Source: Pseudomonas sp. B6002 (GTDB taxonomy: Bacteria > Pseudomonadota > Gammaproteobacteria > Pseudomonadales > Pseudomonadaceae). Taken from it: DNA of 64,000 bases. Every line of letters begins with the position of its first letter. Positions within the stretch are counted from its first letter, which is position 1. The translations under genes were made by a program, and so were the position numbers. Shown here in pieces: positions 36,982-45,224 of this stretch. The notes beneath the pieces are model-generated. The model was not told where the DNA came from and did no database searches. It was given only the letters and a program-made list of their open reading frames with translations. Location of the stretch: positions 51,803 through 115,802 of the forward strand of contig NZ_JACAOY010000025.1 of the NCBI RefSeq assembly GCF_013385985.1, read 5' to 3'.

Positions 36982-37662
36982 ATGCCTTCTCTCTGGGCCA
37001 CTGTCGCTTTAGACTCCGTACATTTGCCGGGCCACTTCATGCACGCACCTGATCTGTTCGAGCGCACCTTTCCGGGCCGGCGCAGCGACCTCAAACGCAG
37101 CATCCTGCGCGAGGCCCTGGCCTGCTTTAACGACGTGGGTATTGAAGCGACGACCATCGATACCATTCGCGCCCGCTGCGAGACCAGCGTGGGCGCGATC
37201 TACCATCATTTCGGCAACAAGGAAGGCATCGTCGCCGCTCTGTTTTTTGCCGCGCTGGAAGATCAAGCGGCCTTGCGCGCTCACCATCTAGAGCAGGCGC
37301 AAACCGCCCAGGCGGGTGTGGAAGCGCTGGTGCGCAGTTATGTGGAATGGGTCGACGCGCAACCCGAATGGGCGCGCTTTGTGTTCCAGAGCCGATTCGC
37401 CGTGGCCAACGGCCCGCACAAGGACGAACTGCTCACTCGCAACAAACAGCGCAACCGGCAGTTGACCGAGTGGATGAGCGAGGCTGAGCGCCGTGAAGCG
37501 TTCAGCCATATTCCGCCCGAGCTGTTGTTGTCGCTGATCATCGGTGCGGCGGAGAGTTACGCCCGGGCGTGGTTGTCCGGGCGGGTCAAGAACAGCCCGA
37601 TTGACCATGCGCCGTTGCTGGCGCAGGCGGCATGGGCGTCCATCAGTCAAACGCGTCCTTGA
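36982..37662 (+). CDS. TetR/AcrR family regulator
   Basis: 226 residues if the ATG at 36982 is used (GAGGTG upstream); a later Met (MHAPDLFE) is possible. The HTH lies near 35-80 (DVGIEATTIDTIRARCETSV, GAIYHHFGNKEGIVAALFFA). The C-terminal ligand domain is helical. It is divergent from the hotdog gene and likely represses it; related pairs respond to acyl-CoA or fatty acids in other systems. It overlaps the convergent VOC gene by 20 bases. Confidence 0.85.
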   Translation: MPSLWATVALDSVHLPGHFMHAPDLFERTFPGRRSDLKRSILREALACFNDVGIEATTIDTIRARCETSVGAIYHHFGNKEGIVAALFFAALEDQAALRAHHLEQAQTAQAGVEALVRSYVEWVDAQPEWARFVFQSRFAVANGPHKDELLTRNKQRNRQLTEWMSEAERREAFSHIPPELLLSLIIGAAESYARAWLSGRVKNSPIDHAPLLAQAAWASISQTRP

Positions 37663-38098
37663 TGAAGGCTTCCAGCGTGGCTTCTTCGAGGATCTCCATG
37701 GAGAAATGCCCGAAGCGTTTGGGCAGCCAGATGATGCGGCCACCGGAGGGCGACTGCAGGTTCTCGCGGGCCAGGGGCACGCCGTTTTCATTTTCGGGCT
37801 GCACACCGGCGGCGACCAGTTCGTCGTAGGCGACTTCGACGTCCGGCGTGGTGTAGCAGTGGCGGTAAATCATCCCTTCGCCGTGGGCGTCCAACAGCTC
37901 GCGCAAGTTGCCGGCAATCGGCTGGACCAGCATGAAGCGCTCCTGGCCCATCAGCACCACGGCATAGCGCACGTGCAAACCGCCGCGTTCCCAGACGAAG
38001 GTCTTGGAAATACGCGCTTTGAGGATGCGCGCGTAATAGGCGCAGGCGTCTTCGAGGTGTTCGACGAGTATGTCGACGTGGCTGAATTTCAGGTCCAT
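37643..38098 (-). CDS. VOC superfamily (glyoxalase-like) protein
   Basis: 151 residues. The N-terminal beta-alpha-beta unit begins LKFSHVDILVEHLEDACAYY, with His7 as possible metal ligand; YRHCYTTPDVEVAYDELVAA starts the second. The C-terminal half has FGHFSMEILEE. Vicinal oxygen chelate proteins include glyoxalases, dioxygenases and resistance proteins; the reaction here is not evident. It stands alone, divergent from the GST gene. Confidence 0.8.
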   Translation of the reverse strand: MDLKFSHVDILVEHLEDACAYYARILKARISKTFVWERGGLHVRYAVVLMGQERFMLVQPIAGNLRELLDAHGEGMIYRHCYTTPDVEVAYDELVAAGVQPENENGVPLARENLQSPSGGRIIWLPKRFGHFSMEILEEATLEAFIKDAFD

Positions 38099-38225
38099 GG
38101 CGGGCTCCTTGTAGATCGATGCCTATCCTAACCATGGCGCGTATCGCCTAGAAATTTATTTGCCGGCACTCTCGGCTGCTGGCGTAGTCTCTTGCCAAGA
38201 CCCCACTGGCCCTTCGGAGCACGTC

Positions 38226-38852
38226 ATGATCATTGTTCACCACCTCAACAACTCGCGCTCGCAGCGCATCCTGTGGCTGCTCGAAGAACTCGGCCTGCCC
38301 TATGAGATCAAGCGCTACCAGCGCGACCCGAAAACCAACCTCGCACCCCCGGAACTCAAGGCCATCAATGCCCTGGGTAAATCTCCGGTGATCGAAGACG
38401 GCGACCTGAAGCTGATCGAGTCCGCCGCGATCATCGACTACCTGATCCGCCGCCACGGCCAGGGCCGCCTGCAGCCGGACCCGGCTACCGCCGCCTATGA
38501 CCAGTACGTGCAATGGCTGCACTTCGCCGAAGGCTCGGCGATGTTGCCGCTGATGCTCAACCTCTATGTCGGCCGGCTGGGCGAAGCGGGCGCGCCGCTG
38601 CACCCGCGTATTGAATCGGAAGTGGCAAATTACCTGGGCTATCTGAACGAAGCGCTCGGAAAAACCCCGTACCTGCTGGGCGATGAGTTAAGTGGGGCGG
38701 ATATCCAGATGAGTTTTATCGGCGAAGTCGCCAAGGCCCAGGGCAAGTTGCCGATGTACCCGAACCTGGCGGCGTGGGTGCAACGCTTCCAGGCGCGGCC
38801 GGCGTATCGCAAGGCGGTAGAGCAGGGCGGTGAATACGCGTTCGCCCGGTGA
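38226..38852 (+). CDS. Glutathione S-transferase
   Basis: 208 residues from the ATG at 38226. The thioredoxin-like domain shows HHLNNSRSQRILWLLEELGL at the N-terminus, with Ser/Asn near the glutathione thiol, then INALGKSPVIEDGDLKLIES, the cis-Pro and glutathione-contact ESA motif. The C-terminal helical domain includes GDELSGADIQMSF. Such Pseudomonas GSTs conjugate or reduce electrophiles. It is followed by a separate secreted protein gene. Confidence 0.9.
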   Translation: MIIVHHLNNSRSQRILWLLEELGLPYEIKRYQRDPKTNLAPPELKAINALGKSPVIEDGDLKLIESAAIIDYLIRRHGQGRLQPDPATAAYDQYVQWLHFAEGSAMLPLMLNLYVGRLGEAGAPLHPRIESEVANYLGYLNEALGKTPYLLGDELSGADIQMSFIGEVAKAQGKLPMYPNLAAWVQRFQARPAYRKAVEQGGEYAFAR

Positions 38853-38939
38853 CGCTGGGCGGGGTTGCTTACAACTGTTAACGGATTAGACGACGCAATC
38901 GCTATAGGCTTTGGGCTGTCCGCCCTGGAGCCTATTGCC

Positions 38940-39665
38940 ATGAACCTGCGAGCCATCGTCGCGCCGTTGTTTGCATTTGCCCTGTTGCTGCCGTCACCGG
39001 CCGAGGCCGCGGCGTCCATCACCCGTGTCGCCATCTATCGGGGAGCGGCGGGGTGTGACGACTGTTCCGAGAACGTGGCGAAGGCTCTGCGACGGGTCAA
39101 TCCTGACGTCCACATCGATTTTGTGGGGGCGGATGAGCCCGTCGATATCACGCCGCAAACCCTGGTGCGTTACGACCTCTATGTGCAGCCGGGCGGCGGC
39201 CAGGACATCCCCGGCGCCCTGCGCAGCCTGGGGGAAGCGCGCAGCGAGGCCATCCGTGATTACGTCGCCAACGGCGGTCGCTACCTGGGGTTGTGCATGG
39301 GCGCCTACCTGGCGGATGACACCAACCTCGGGCTGATCCCCCAAGACCTCGACGGCGAAGCCGGGCGTCCCGGTTTCGAAGTGCCCGGTATTGTCGACGC
39401 CGCCGTGCAGGTCACGTGGGGCGGCAAGGCGGATCAGGTGTTTTTTCAGGACGGCCCTTACATGCCCAAGGCCGGGCGCTATACGACCCTCGCGACCTAC
39501 CGCAACGGCGACGTCGCGGCGGCGCGGTATACCTTTGAAAAGGGCGTGGTGGTGCTCAGCGGCCCGCACCCCGAGGCCAGCCAGGAATGGTTCGAAAACG
39601 CCGAGATCCCGCTAAGCAAAATGCCCAGGAACGACCTCTTCAGCACCCTGATCCACAGCTTTTAA
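38940..39665 (+). CDS. Secreted BPL-N (biotin-protein ligase N-terminal-like) GATase1 fold protein
   Basis: 241 residues with a signal peptide (MNLRAIVAPLFAFALLLPSP, cleavage after AEAA). The body has the glutamine amidotransferase-like fold: YDLYVQPGGGQD, then GGRYLGLCMGAYLAD with a nucleophile-elbow Cys near residue 118, and VVLSGPHPEASQEWF with a candidate His. It resembles the BPL-N family rather than true amidotransferases. The exported location and role are undefined. Confidence 0.8.
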   Translation: MNLRAIVAPLFAFALLLPSPAEAAASITRVAIYRGAAGCDDCSENVAKALRRVNPDVHIDFVGADEPVDITPQTLVRYDLYVQPGGGQDIPGALRSLGEARSEAIRDYVANGGRYLGLCMGAYLADDTNLGLIPQDLDGEAGRPGFEVPGIVDAAVQVTWGGKADQVFFQDGPYMPKAGRYTTLATYRNGDVAAARYTFEKGVVVLSGPHPEASQEWFENAEIPLSKMPRNDLFSTLIHSF

Positions 39666-39672
39666 TTGCAAT

Positions 39673-39938
39673 GATCGCCATCGCCGGCAAGGTGGGTTTT
39701 GCGCAGATTTCCGTGTAGGAGCTGGCTTGCCAGCGATAGCGGTACATCAGCTGGCCCATCATTAAATGACCCGCCGCCATCGCCGGCAAGCCGGCTCCTA
39801 CAAGGTTGGTTTGACGCAAGTTCTTGTGTAGGAGCTGGCTTGCCAGCGATAGCGGTACATCAGCTGGCCCATCATTAAATGACCCGCCGCCATCGCCGGC
39901 AAGCCGGCTCCTACGAGGTTGGTTTTACGCCAATTCCT
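39673..39938. repeat. REPIN with 113-bp tandem duplication
   Basis: One half-unit (39673-39712) is followed by two nearly identical 113-bp copies, 39713-39825 and 39826-39938. Each contains a full REP pair (GTGTAGGAGCTGGCTTGCC ... GGCAAGCCGGCTCCTAC) and the shared centre ACATCAGCTGGCCCATC. Differences are confined to the last 25 bases. It lies between the BPL-N and solA stops. Confidence 0.85.
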
Positions 39939-39945
39939 GCGTGGG

Positions 39946-41115
39946 TCAGGGAGCGTTGAAGCGGGCCAGGGAGAACGAGGACAAATCCAGCTCGCTCTTG
40001 CCGTGCATGCACCACTGGGCAAACGCTTCACCCAGCGCCGCCGAATGTTTGAACCCATGCCCCGAACAAGGCGACACCACCAAGGTGTGCTGCAACGTCG
40101 GGTGTTGGTCGATGATGAAGTGATGATCCGGCGTCACCGTGTAGGCGCACACGGCCGACTTCACCACCTTGCCCGTCAGCCCGGCAATACGGCCCTGCAC
40201 TTGGCTCTCAAACATTTCCCGTTCCTGCGCCGGGGATACCGTGCGGTCCAGCGTTTCCGGCGTGGCGTGGGTGTGATACTGCGCCGTGGCCACCTTCAGG
40301 CTGCCTTCGCCGGGCAGCGCGGGGAAGCCGTAGTGGTTCTGACTGTCGCCCCGGCCGTGGGTGAGGATGTAGGTGGGCGATTTCCCCACCAGGTCGGCGC
40401 CCGGTTCCAGTTCGAACCAGAACAGCTGCTGCCGGTACACCTTGAGCAATTGATCAAACGGCGCGCCCAACAACCCACCTGCCCAGTTGCCCGCACTCAC
40501 CACCAGCTTGTCCGCCTGTAACGTGCGCCTGTCGGTGGTCACCGTCACACCGTGTTCATCCGAGCGGATGTGGGTCACGGTCTCGCCCTTGTACAGCGTG
40601 GCGCCGTGCTGCTCGGCCAATTTGAGCTGCACATCGATGCAACGCTCCGGCCGCACAAACCCGCCACCGGGCTCGTAGTAGCCGATGGCATCGTCGGCCA
40701 CCGTGGCAAATTGCGGGAAGCGCTGGCGAATCTGTGTGGCATTCAGCACCTCGTGTTCGATGCCGTAGGTTTGCGCCAAAGCGATGGTGCGCAGGGTGAA
40801 ATCGGTAGTGTCGCTGGGGTCGAAATCCTCGCTGGACGTGAGCACCAACAACCCCGTCTGCTCGAACAACGCCTCCCCCGACACCGCCTCCAGCTCCCGC
40901 CAGATACGGTGCGAGTTACGCACGATGGGCACGTACGGCGCGCCTTCGCCCACCGACAACCGCGTGATCCGCGTGTCGCCGTGGCTGGAACCCAGCGTGT
41001 GCGGCGGGTGATGACGGTCGATGCCGGCGACCTTCACGCCGGCCTTGGCCAATTGGTACACCGTGGCGGCACCCATGGCGCCCAAACCGATGACCAGCGA
41101 TTCATAACGTTCCAC
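39946..41115 (-). CDS. solA: N-methyl-L-tryptophan oxidase / sarcosine oxidase-like
   Basis: 389 residues, monomeric sarcosine oxidase type. FAD binding: LVIGLGAMGAATVYQLAKAG at the N-terminus. The covalent-flavin Cys lies in VSPCSGHGFKHSAALGE near residue 328. YEPGGGFVRPERC and HLDLSSFSL-like tail segments are family marks. It oxidatively demethylates N-methyl amino acids to formaldehyde and H2O2. It is monocistronic; the REPIN array follows its stop. The precise substrate (sarcosine, N-methyltryptophan or another) cannot be fixed. Confidence 0.88.
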   Translation of the reverse strand: MERYESLVIGLGAMGAATVYQLAKAGVKVAGIDRHHPPHTLGSSHGDTRITRLSVGEGAPYVPIVRNSHRIWRELEAVSGEALFEQTGLLVLTSSEDFDPSDTTDFTLRTIALAQTYGIEHEVLNATQIRQRFPQFATVADDAIGYYEPGGGFVRPERCIDVQLKLAEQHGATLYKGETVTHIRSDEHGVTVTTDRRTLQADKLVVSAGNWAGGLLGAPFDQLLKVYRQQLFWFELEPGADLVGKSPTYILTHGRGDSQNHYGFPALPGEGSLKVATAQYHTHATPETLDRTVSPAQEREMFESQVQGRIAGLTGKVVKSAVCAYTVTPDHHFIIDQHPTLQHTLVVSPCSGHGFKHSAALGEAFAQWCMHGKSELDLSSFSLARFNAP

Positions 41116-41183
41116 TGTCGATACTCGCTAGAGGGGAGGGCGCTTAGTTGAGTGCAACCACGGCTAAAACACAATGGCCGCGA

Positions 41184-42422
41184 TTACCCGGCGCTGGCGC
41201 GAAACGGTCGGAACGCCTTCCACAGTTCCTCGGCAAACACCTGCGGTTGTTCGAAGGCCGCAAAGTGCCCGCCCTTGTCCACGGCATTCCAATAGAACAG
41301 GTTGGCCCACGCCGCCTCTGCCCAGGCGCGTGGCGGCTTGAAGGTTTCGGCGGGGAACAGGCTCGCACCCATCGGCACCTGGATGCGCTCCACACCACCC
41401 CGGGCCGACGAGAAAAAGTCCGCGCCACGAATGGTCGCGCCCACGCCTTCCCAGTACAGGCGAGCACTTGAGGTGCCCGTGCCGGTAAACCAGTACAGCG
41501 AGATGTCATCGAGCATCTGGTCACGGGTGAGGGCGTCTTCGGGGCGGCCCTTGTTGTCGGTCCATTCCCAGAATTTTTCATACATCCACGTGGCCAGGGC
41601 CACCGGCGAATCGTTCAGGGCATAGCCGATGGTTTGCGGACGCGTGTTCATCTGGTTGGCGTAGCCAGCCTTGTCGCTGACGTAACGCTCGATGTCTTCC
41701 AGGGCCTGGCGTTCTTCCTCGGTGGGGTGGGCGGGCAACTGCGCCGGCACCACCATCGGCAAATTCACGTGCGCTGCCTTCAAGCCTTCGGGGGCCTGGC
41801 CGGCCAGCGCAGTGGTGATGGCCGCACCCCAGTCGCCGCCCTGGGCCACCCAGTGTGGGTAGCCCAACCGCTCGCGCATCAGCACCGCCCAGGCCCGGGC
41901 GATACGCGCCGGGTTCCAGCCCTGCTCGGTGGGTTTGTCGGAAAAGCCGTAGCCGGGAATCGCCGGCACCACCACATCAAACGCGTCTTCGGCCGTGCCG
42001 CCGAAGGCCACCGGATCGGTGAGGCGCTCGATCACCTCCAGAAACTCCAGCACCGAGCCCGGCCAGCCGTGGGTCAGCAGGATCGGCGTGGCATTCGGAT
42101 GCGGCGAGCGGGCGTGGATGAAGTAGATGCCCACGCCGTCGATCCGCGTACGGAACTGAGGGAAGCTGTTCAAGCGCGCTTCAAACCGGCGCCAGTCATA
42201 ACCGTTGAGCCAGTAGTCCACCAGCGACTTCGCCGCCTCCAGCGGCACACCTTGGGACCAGTCCTCCACCAATTCCTGATCGGGCCAACGCACCAGGCGC
42301 AAGCGCAGCTGTAAATCTTCGAGAGCGGCCTGGGGCACGTGCACTTCAAACGGCGTGACGGCCTCGGTGGCAGGCGGCAAGACCAGGGGGCGATGGGCGG
42401 AAAAATCGTATGTTGCGGGCAT
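41184..42422 (-). CDS. Epoxide hydrolase (EHN-type alpha/beta hydrolase)
   Basis: 412 residues. The N-terminal epoxide-hydrolase domain includes FEVHVPQAALEDLQLRLRL and RFEARLNSFPQFRTRIDGVG. The alpha/beta core has LTHGWPGSVLEFLEV (oxyanion) and AQGGDWGAAITTALAG with the nucleophilic Asp near residue 185. The His is in KGGHFAAFEQP near the end. No signal peptide is seen. It is divergent from a TetR gene with strong operators between them, so it is probably induced by its substrate. Confidence 0.9.
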   Translation of the reverse strand: MPATYDFSAHRPLVLPPATEAVTPFEVHVPQAALEDLQLRLRLVRWPDQELVEDWSQGVPLEAAKSLVDYWLNGYDWRRFEARLNSFPQFRTRIDGVGIYFIHARSPHPNATPILLTHGWPGSVLEFLEVIERLTDPVAFGGTAEDAFDVVVPAIPGYGFSDKPTEQGWNPARIARAWAVLMRERLGYPHWVAQGGDWGAAITTALAGQAPEGLKAAHVNLPMVVPAQLPAHPTEEERQALEDIERYVSDKAGYANQMNTRPQTIGYALNDSPVALATWMYEKFWEWTDNKGRPEDALTRDQMLDDISLYWFTGTGTSSARLYWEGVGATIRGADFFSSARGGVERIQVPMGASLFPAETFKPPRAWAEAAWANLFYWNAVDKGGHFAAFEQPQVFAEELWKAFRPFRASAG

Positions 42423-42443
42423 TTCTGTCTCCAGGGGAATTGG

Positions 42444-42461
42444 TTGTAACGACCGCTACAA
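42444..42461. promoter_or_regulatory. Candidate TetR operator A
   Basis: TTGTAACGACCGCTACAA, an imperfect 18-bp palindrome 22 bp upstream of the epoxide hydrolase start. It shares TTGTA-N8-TACAA-type arms and a CG-rich centre with operator B. Confidence 0.6.
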
Positions 42462-42495
42462 AATAGCCCGAGCAGAAATCCCGCGTCAATGATAT

Positions 42496-42511
42496 TGTAT
42501 CGGCCGATACA
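42496..42511. promoter_or_regulatory. Candidate TetR operator B
   Basis: TGTATCGGCCGATACA, a perfect 16-bp palindrome 17 bp upstream of the TetR start, 51 bp centre to centre from operator A. Size and symmetry fit a TetR-family dimer site. Confidence 0.7.
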
Positions 42512-42528
42512 GAATCAGCAGGTGCCCC

Positions 42529-43116
42529 ATGGCAAGAAAAATAGCGTTTGATTACGACCAAGCCGTAGAGAAGGCCAAGGTGCTGTTCTGGCAGCGTGGC
42601 TACGTGGCTACCGGCCTGCGCGACTTGCTCAAGGTGATGGACATCGGCGAAAGCTCCTTCTACAACTCGCTCAAGAGCAAGAAGCAGCTCTACCTGGCCT
42701 GCGTGCAGCGCTACGAAGACGACGTGGTGGCGCGGCGCCTGGAAGCCCTGGTGGCGGCGCCCACGGCGGCCGAGGGCATCCGCGCATTTTTCCGCGTGAT
42801 CCTCGATGACCTGGAAGGCGCACAGATGCCATCGCCCCTGTGCATGGTGGCGGCGATGGTGACGGACGTGGTGTTGTCAGACCCGGAGCTGCGCGAGCGC
42901 GCCGAGCAAGGGCTGGAAGCGGTGCGCGGCATCATGGCCGAGCGCCTGGGCGAGGATCAGGCCCAGGGCTTGTTGCCGGCCTCGTTGGACTCGCAAGTGA
43001 CCGCCACGGTGATCCTCACCTATCTGCAAGGCCTGTGGCGCATGGCCTTGGTGAAGTTCGAACGACCTGGCTTCGAGCGCCAGGTCGACACGGTGTTGCA
43101 GGGGCTGGGGCTTTAG
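42529..43116 (+). CDS. TetR/AcrR family regulator, likely of the epoxide hydrolase
   Basis: 195 residues. The HTH region reads VLFWQRGYVATGLRDLLKVM then DIGESSFYNSLKSKKQLYLA near residues 17-55. The C-terminal domain is of the TetR_C_16/33 kind with RAFFRVILDDLEGAQ and CMVAAMVTDVVLSDPE. It is divergent from the epoxide hydrolase. Its stop abuts the stop of the convergent gene with no spacer. Confidence 0.87.
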   Translation: MARKIAFDYDQAVEKAKVLFWQRGYVATGLRDLLKVMDIGESSFYNSLKSKKQLYLACVQRYEDDVVARRLEALVAAPTAAEGIRAFFRVILDDLEGAQMPSPLCMVAAMVTDVVLSDPELRERAEQGLEAVRGIMAERLGEDQAQGLLPASLDSQVTATVILTYLQGLWRMALVKFERPGFERQVDTVLQGLGL

Positions 43117-44373
43117 TCAGCGCACCACGTCGAATGCGGTGAATTCATTCACAATACGCGCCTTGCTCGACACCGACTCCAGCGTCAGGGCGACACCCAG
43201 GTCCTCGATGAACGCACGAGTGGACTTATAGTCGCCCTGCTCGCAGGTGAGCCGGATTGCATCGCCCGTCAACGACGCAAACACTTGGCTTGCCGGGAAG
43301 CGCTCGCCTACCTGGCAGGTCAAGGTCGTGTCGGTCGGTTTGTCGGTGGGCTTGACGGGCACATAGGCCATTTTCATGTAAGCGCTCAGTGTTTGGCCGG
43401 GGGCCCAACGGCTCGGCACCTTCAATTCAGCCGACTGGGTTTGCATGACCTGGTCTGCGCCCAAGCCGTTCATTTTTGATTTCAGCTGGACCAGATCGGC
43501 GAGCATCAGGCGGTCCACATTGAACGCCTCGCCGTAGGCTTCGTTCTTGCGCAGCAAGCCGCCCTCGGCATTGAAGGTGACCCTGACCGGGTTGTCCTTG
43601 CCACTGCCGTCCTTCGACACGTAGCTGTAGCTCAACGTCTTGAACCTGGGCTGCAACAGCGGCACGTCCAGTTGCTGGCGCACGTTGGCGGGCACCGGCA
43701 CGTCGCCGATGGAGGTTTCGACGACGGTGCGCGGGTAGTCCACCGGCGCGATGTCCGGGCGCACCACGGCCAGGATCCCGGCGTTGACGCCGCCCTGTAC
43801 CGAACAGCTCACCCGCGTTTGCGTGCCTTGCGTGTTCTCTGGCTCTACGATCAGCACACGCTCTACATGGCGCAACCCCGGCGCCTTGCCTGGCATGGGT
43901 TTGATCGACTGCCAGCCGTTGCCCACCTTCAGCTCGCTGCGGCTGTATTGCCCCTCGGTTTTAATCAGCGCGCCGCGTTGTTCCATCAGCGGCGCGAGGC
44001 GCTGGGCGACCTCGTCGAGACCGCCGTCCACCACGAAGCCCCAATAGTAGTAGAGGCCCAGCGGGCCGAGATCGGCGACTTCATCGTTGTACGACAGCAG
44101 CTTCAACCCCGCGATGGCCGGCGCACTCACCGGCACTGTATTGGCCTTGGGGTTAGTGCGATCCCGCACCGCGATCCAGCTGAAGGTCTTGTCCTGCTTG
44201 AGCGGCGCATAGGCCTGCCACGCATCGCGGTGGCTGTTCAGGCTGCTGAAGAAACTCTCGTCGCAACGGGTGAACGCCTTGAGCGTGTCGGTGAGCGCGG
44301 CATCGTCGGCGTGGGACACGGCTGGCACCAGCAAGGCAGCAGCGAGCAGGGCGGCGGAAAACGGCAACTTCAT
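43117..44373 (-). CDS. Conserved secreted protein of unknown function
   Basis: 418 residues from the ATG at 44373, with AAGGAAG upstream. A signal peptide (MKLPFSAALLAAALLVPAVS, cleavage near HADD) sends it to the periplasm. Cysteines pair plausibly (FTRCDESFF, SCSVQG, LTCQVG, LTCEQG). No recognised domain; the central strands SYSYVSKDGSGKDNPVRVTF look like a beta-rich body. A longer frame reaching 44703 is rejected since its extra residues are low-complexity Arg/Pro of shadow type. No function can be assigned. Confidence 0.75.
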   Translation of the reverse strand: MKLPFSAALLAAALLVPAVSHADDAALTDTLKAFTRCDESFFSSLNSHRDAWQAYAPLKQDKTFSWIAVRDRTNPKANTVPVSAPAIAGLKLLSYNDEVADLGPLGLYYYWGFVVDGGLDEVAQRLAPLMEQRGALIKTEGQYSRSELKVGNGWQSIKPMPGKAPGLRHVERVLIVEPENTQGTQTRVSCSVQGGVNAGILAVVRPDIAPVDYPRTVVETSIGDVPVPANVRQQLDVPLLQPRFKTLSYSYVSKDGSGKDNPVRVTFNAEGGLLRKNEAYGEAFNVDRLMLADLVQLKSKMNGLGADQVMQTQSAELKVPSRWAPGQTLSAYMKMAYVPVKPTDKPTDTTLTCQVGERFPASQVFASLTGDAIRLTCEQGDYKSTRAFIEDLGVALTLESVSSKARIVNEFTAFDVVR

Positions 44374-44441
44374 GGGGCGGAACTTCCTTTTCGACGAGCA
44401 GGGAGCAGGGCGGGCATTATCCAGCAGTTGGGCGCCGGGCT

Positions 44442-44804
44442 CTAGTTGGCTGAGCGGGTGAGGCGCAAACGCCAATTGCCGCCGTGTTGGGTTTGGCAGG
44501 CTTCTTCGCTGTCCAGCTGGATGCAGCGTTGCAGCGGCATGGGTGGGAGCTGGGCTTTGTGCAGGGCGGCGGCGGTCAATTCGTGGATGCGCGCGTCCAG
44601 GCCTGTGGCCACGGCGTGGTCCTTGCTGGCGCGGGTGTCGAAGACCCAGGTGATGCGCAGGCTGGCGGGGAAGTCGGCGTGGTTGACGGTGTGGGTCAGC
44701 CATTCAAACCCGGGGATTTCGGTTTTGGCGGTGTCGCAGGCGTCGGTGAGGGCTGTGACCAGTTCGCGTTCGAGGCGCGTGATGTCGCGTTTTGAGAGGG
44801 CCAT
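44442..44804 (-). CDS. Small conserved Pseudomonas protein of unknown function
   Basis: 120 residues from the ATG at 44804. It begins MALSKRDITRLERELVTALT, then FEWLTHTVNHADFPASLRIT and WVFDTRASKDHA. It looks cytosolic, mixed alpha/beta. It sits upstream of the secreted protein gene on the same strand with a 68-bp gap. Similar Pseudomonas proteins are sometimes labelled as Fis-type regulators without basis; no DNA-binding motif is visible here. Confidence 0.7.
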   Translation of the reverse strand: MALSKRDITRLERELVTALTDACDTAKTEIPGFEWLTHTVNHADFPASLRITWVFDTRASKDHAVATGLDARIHELTAAALHKAQLPPMPLQRCIQLDSEEACQTQHGGNWRLRLTRSAN

Positions 44805-45224
44805 GGGAAGCTCTGGCAAAGGGGCAGGCGCAGCAGGGTAACAGAGTGTCTGGTGTAGGAGCTGTCGAGCTTTAGCGAGGCTGCGAAGGCGCAGGTTCAG
44901 GCGATATCACTGTTGACTGTGCCGCCGCTTTCGCAGGCAAGCCAGCTCCCACAGTTGACCGAGTACACCCGCTGACCTGCACTCACTGTAGGAGCCGGCT
45001 TGCCGGCGATAGCGATCCATCAGTGAACAAAGTTGTAGCTGACCCACCGCCATCGCTGGCAAGCCAGCGCCTACAGTGGATCTTCGTCGTTACGCAGCCC
45101 CCTGTGGGAGCTGTCGAGCTTTAGCGAGGCTGCGAAGGCGGTGGGGCAGGCGACTTCTCTATTGGCTGTGCCGCCGCCTTCGCGGCCTCGCTGGGGCTCG
45201 ACGGCTCCCACAGGGGGAGGGGGG
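44805..45224. repeat. Cluster of three REPINs
   Basis: Three elements are separated by short spacers: 44853-44955, 44986-45076 and 45098-45217. The middle one is the standard GGAGCCGGCTTGCCGGCGA type. The third has both arms of a second type (GAGCTGTCGAGCTTTAGCG). The first is chimeric: its left arm is the second type and its right arm the CGCAGGCAAGCCAGCTCCCA standard type. No gene is seen in the 420 bases. Confidence 0.8.

Noticed and set aside
39673..39938. Possible CRISPR array from repeated units
   Set aside because: Units are 113 bp with internal REP palindromes and nearly identical spacers; this is a duplicated REPIN.
43117..44703. Extended start for the secreted protein
   Set aside because: The extra 110 residues are Arg/Pro/His-rich and antisense-like. 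The ATG at 44373 has a ribosome site and begins a clear signal peptide.
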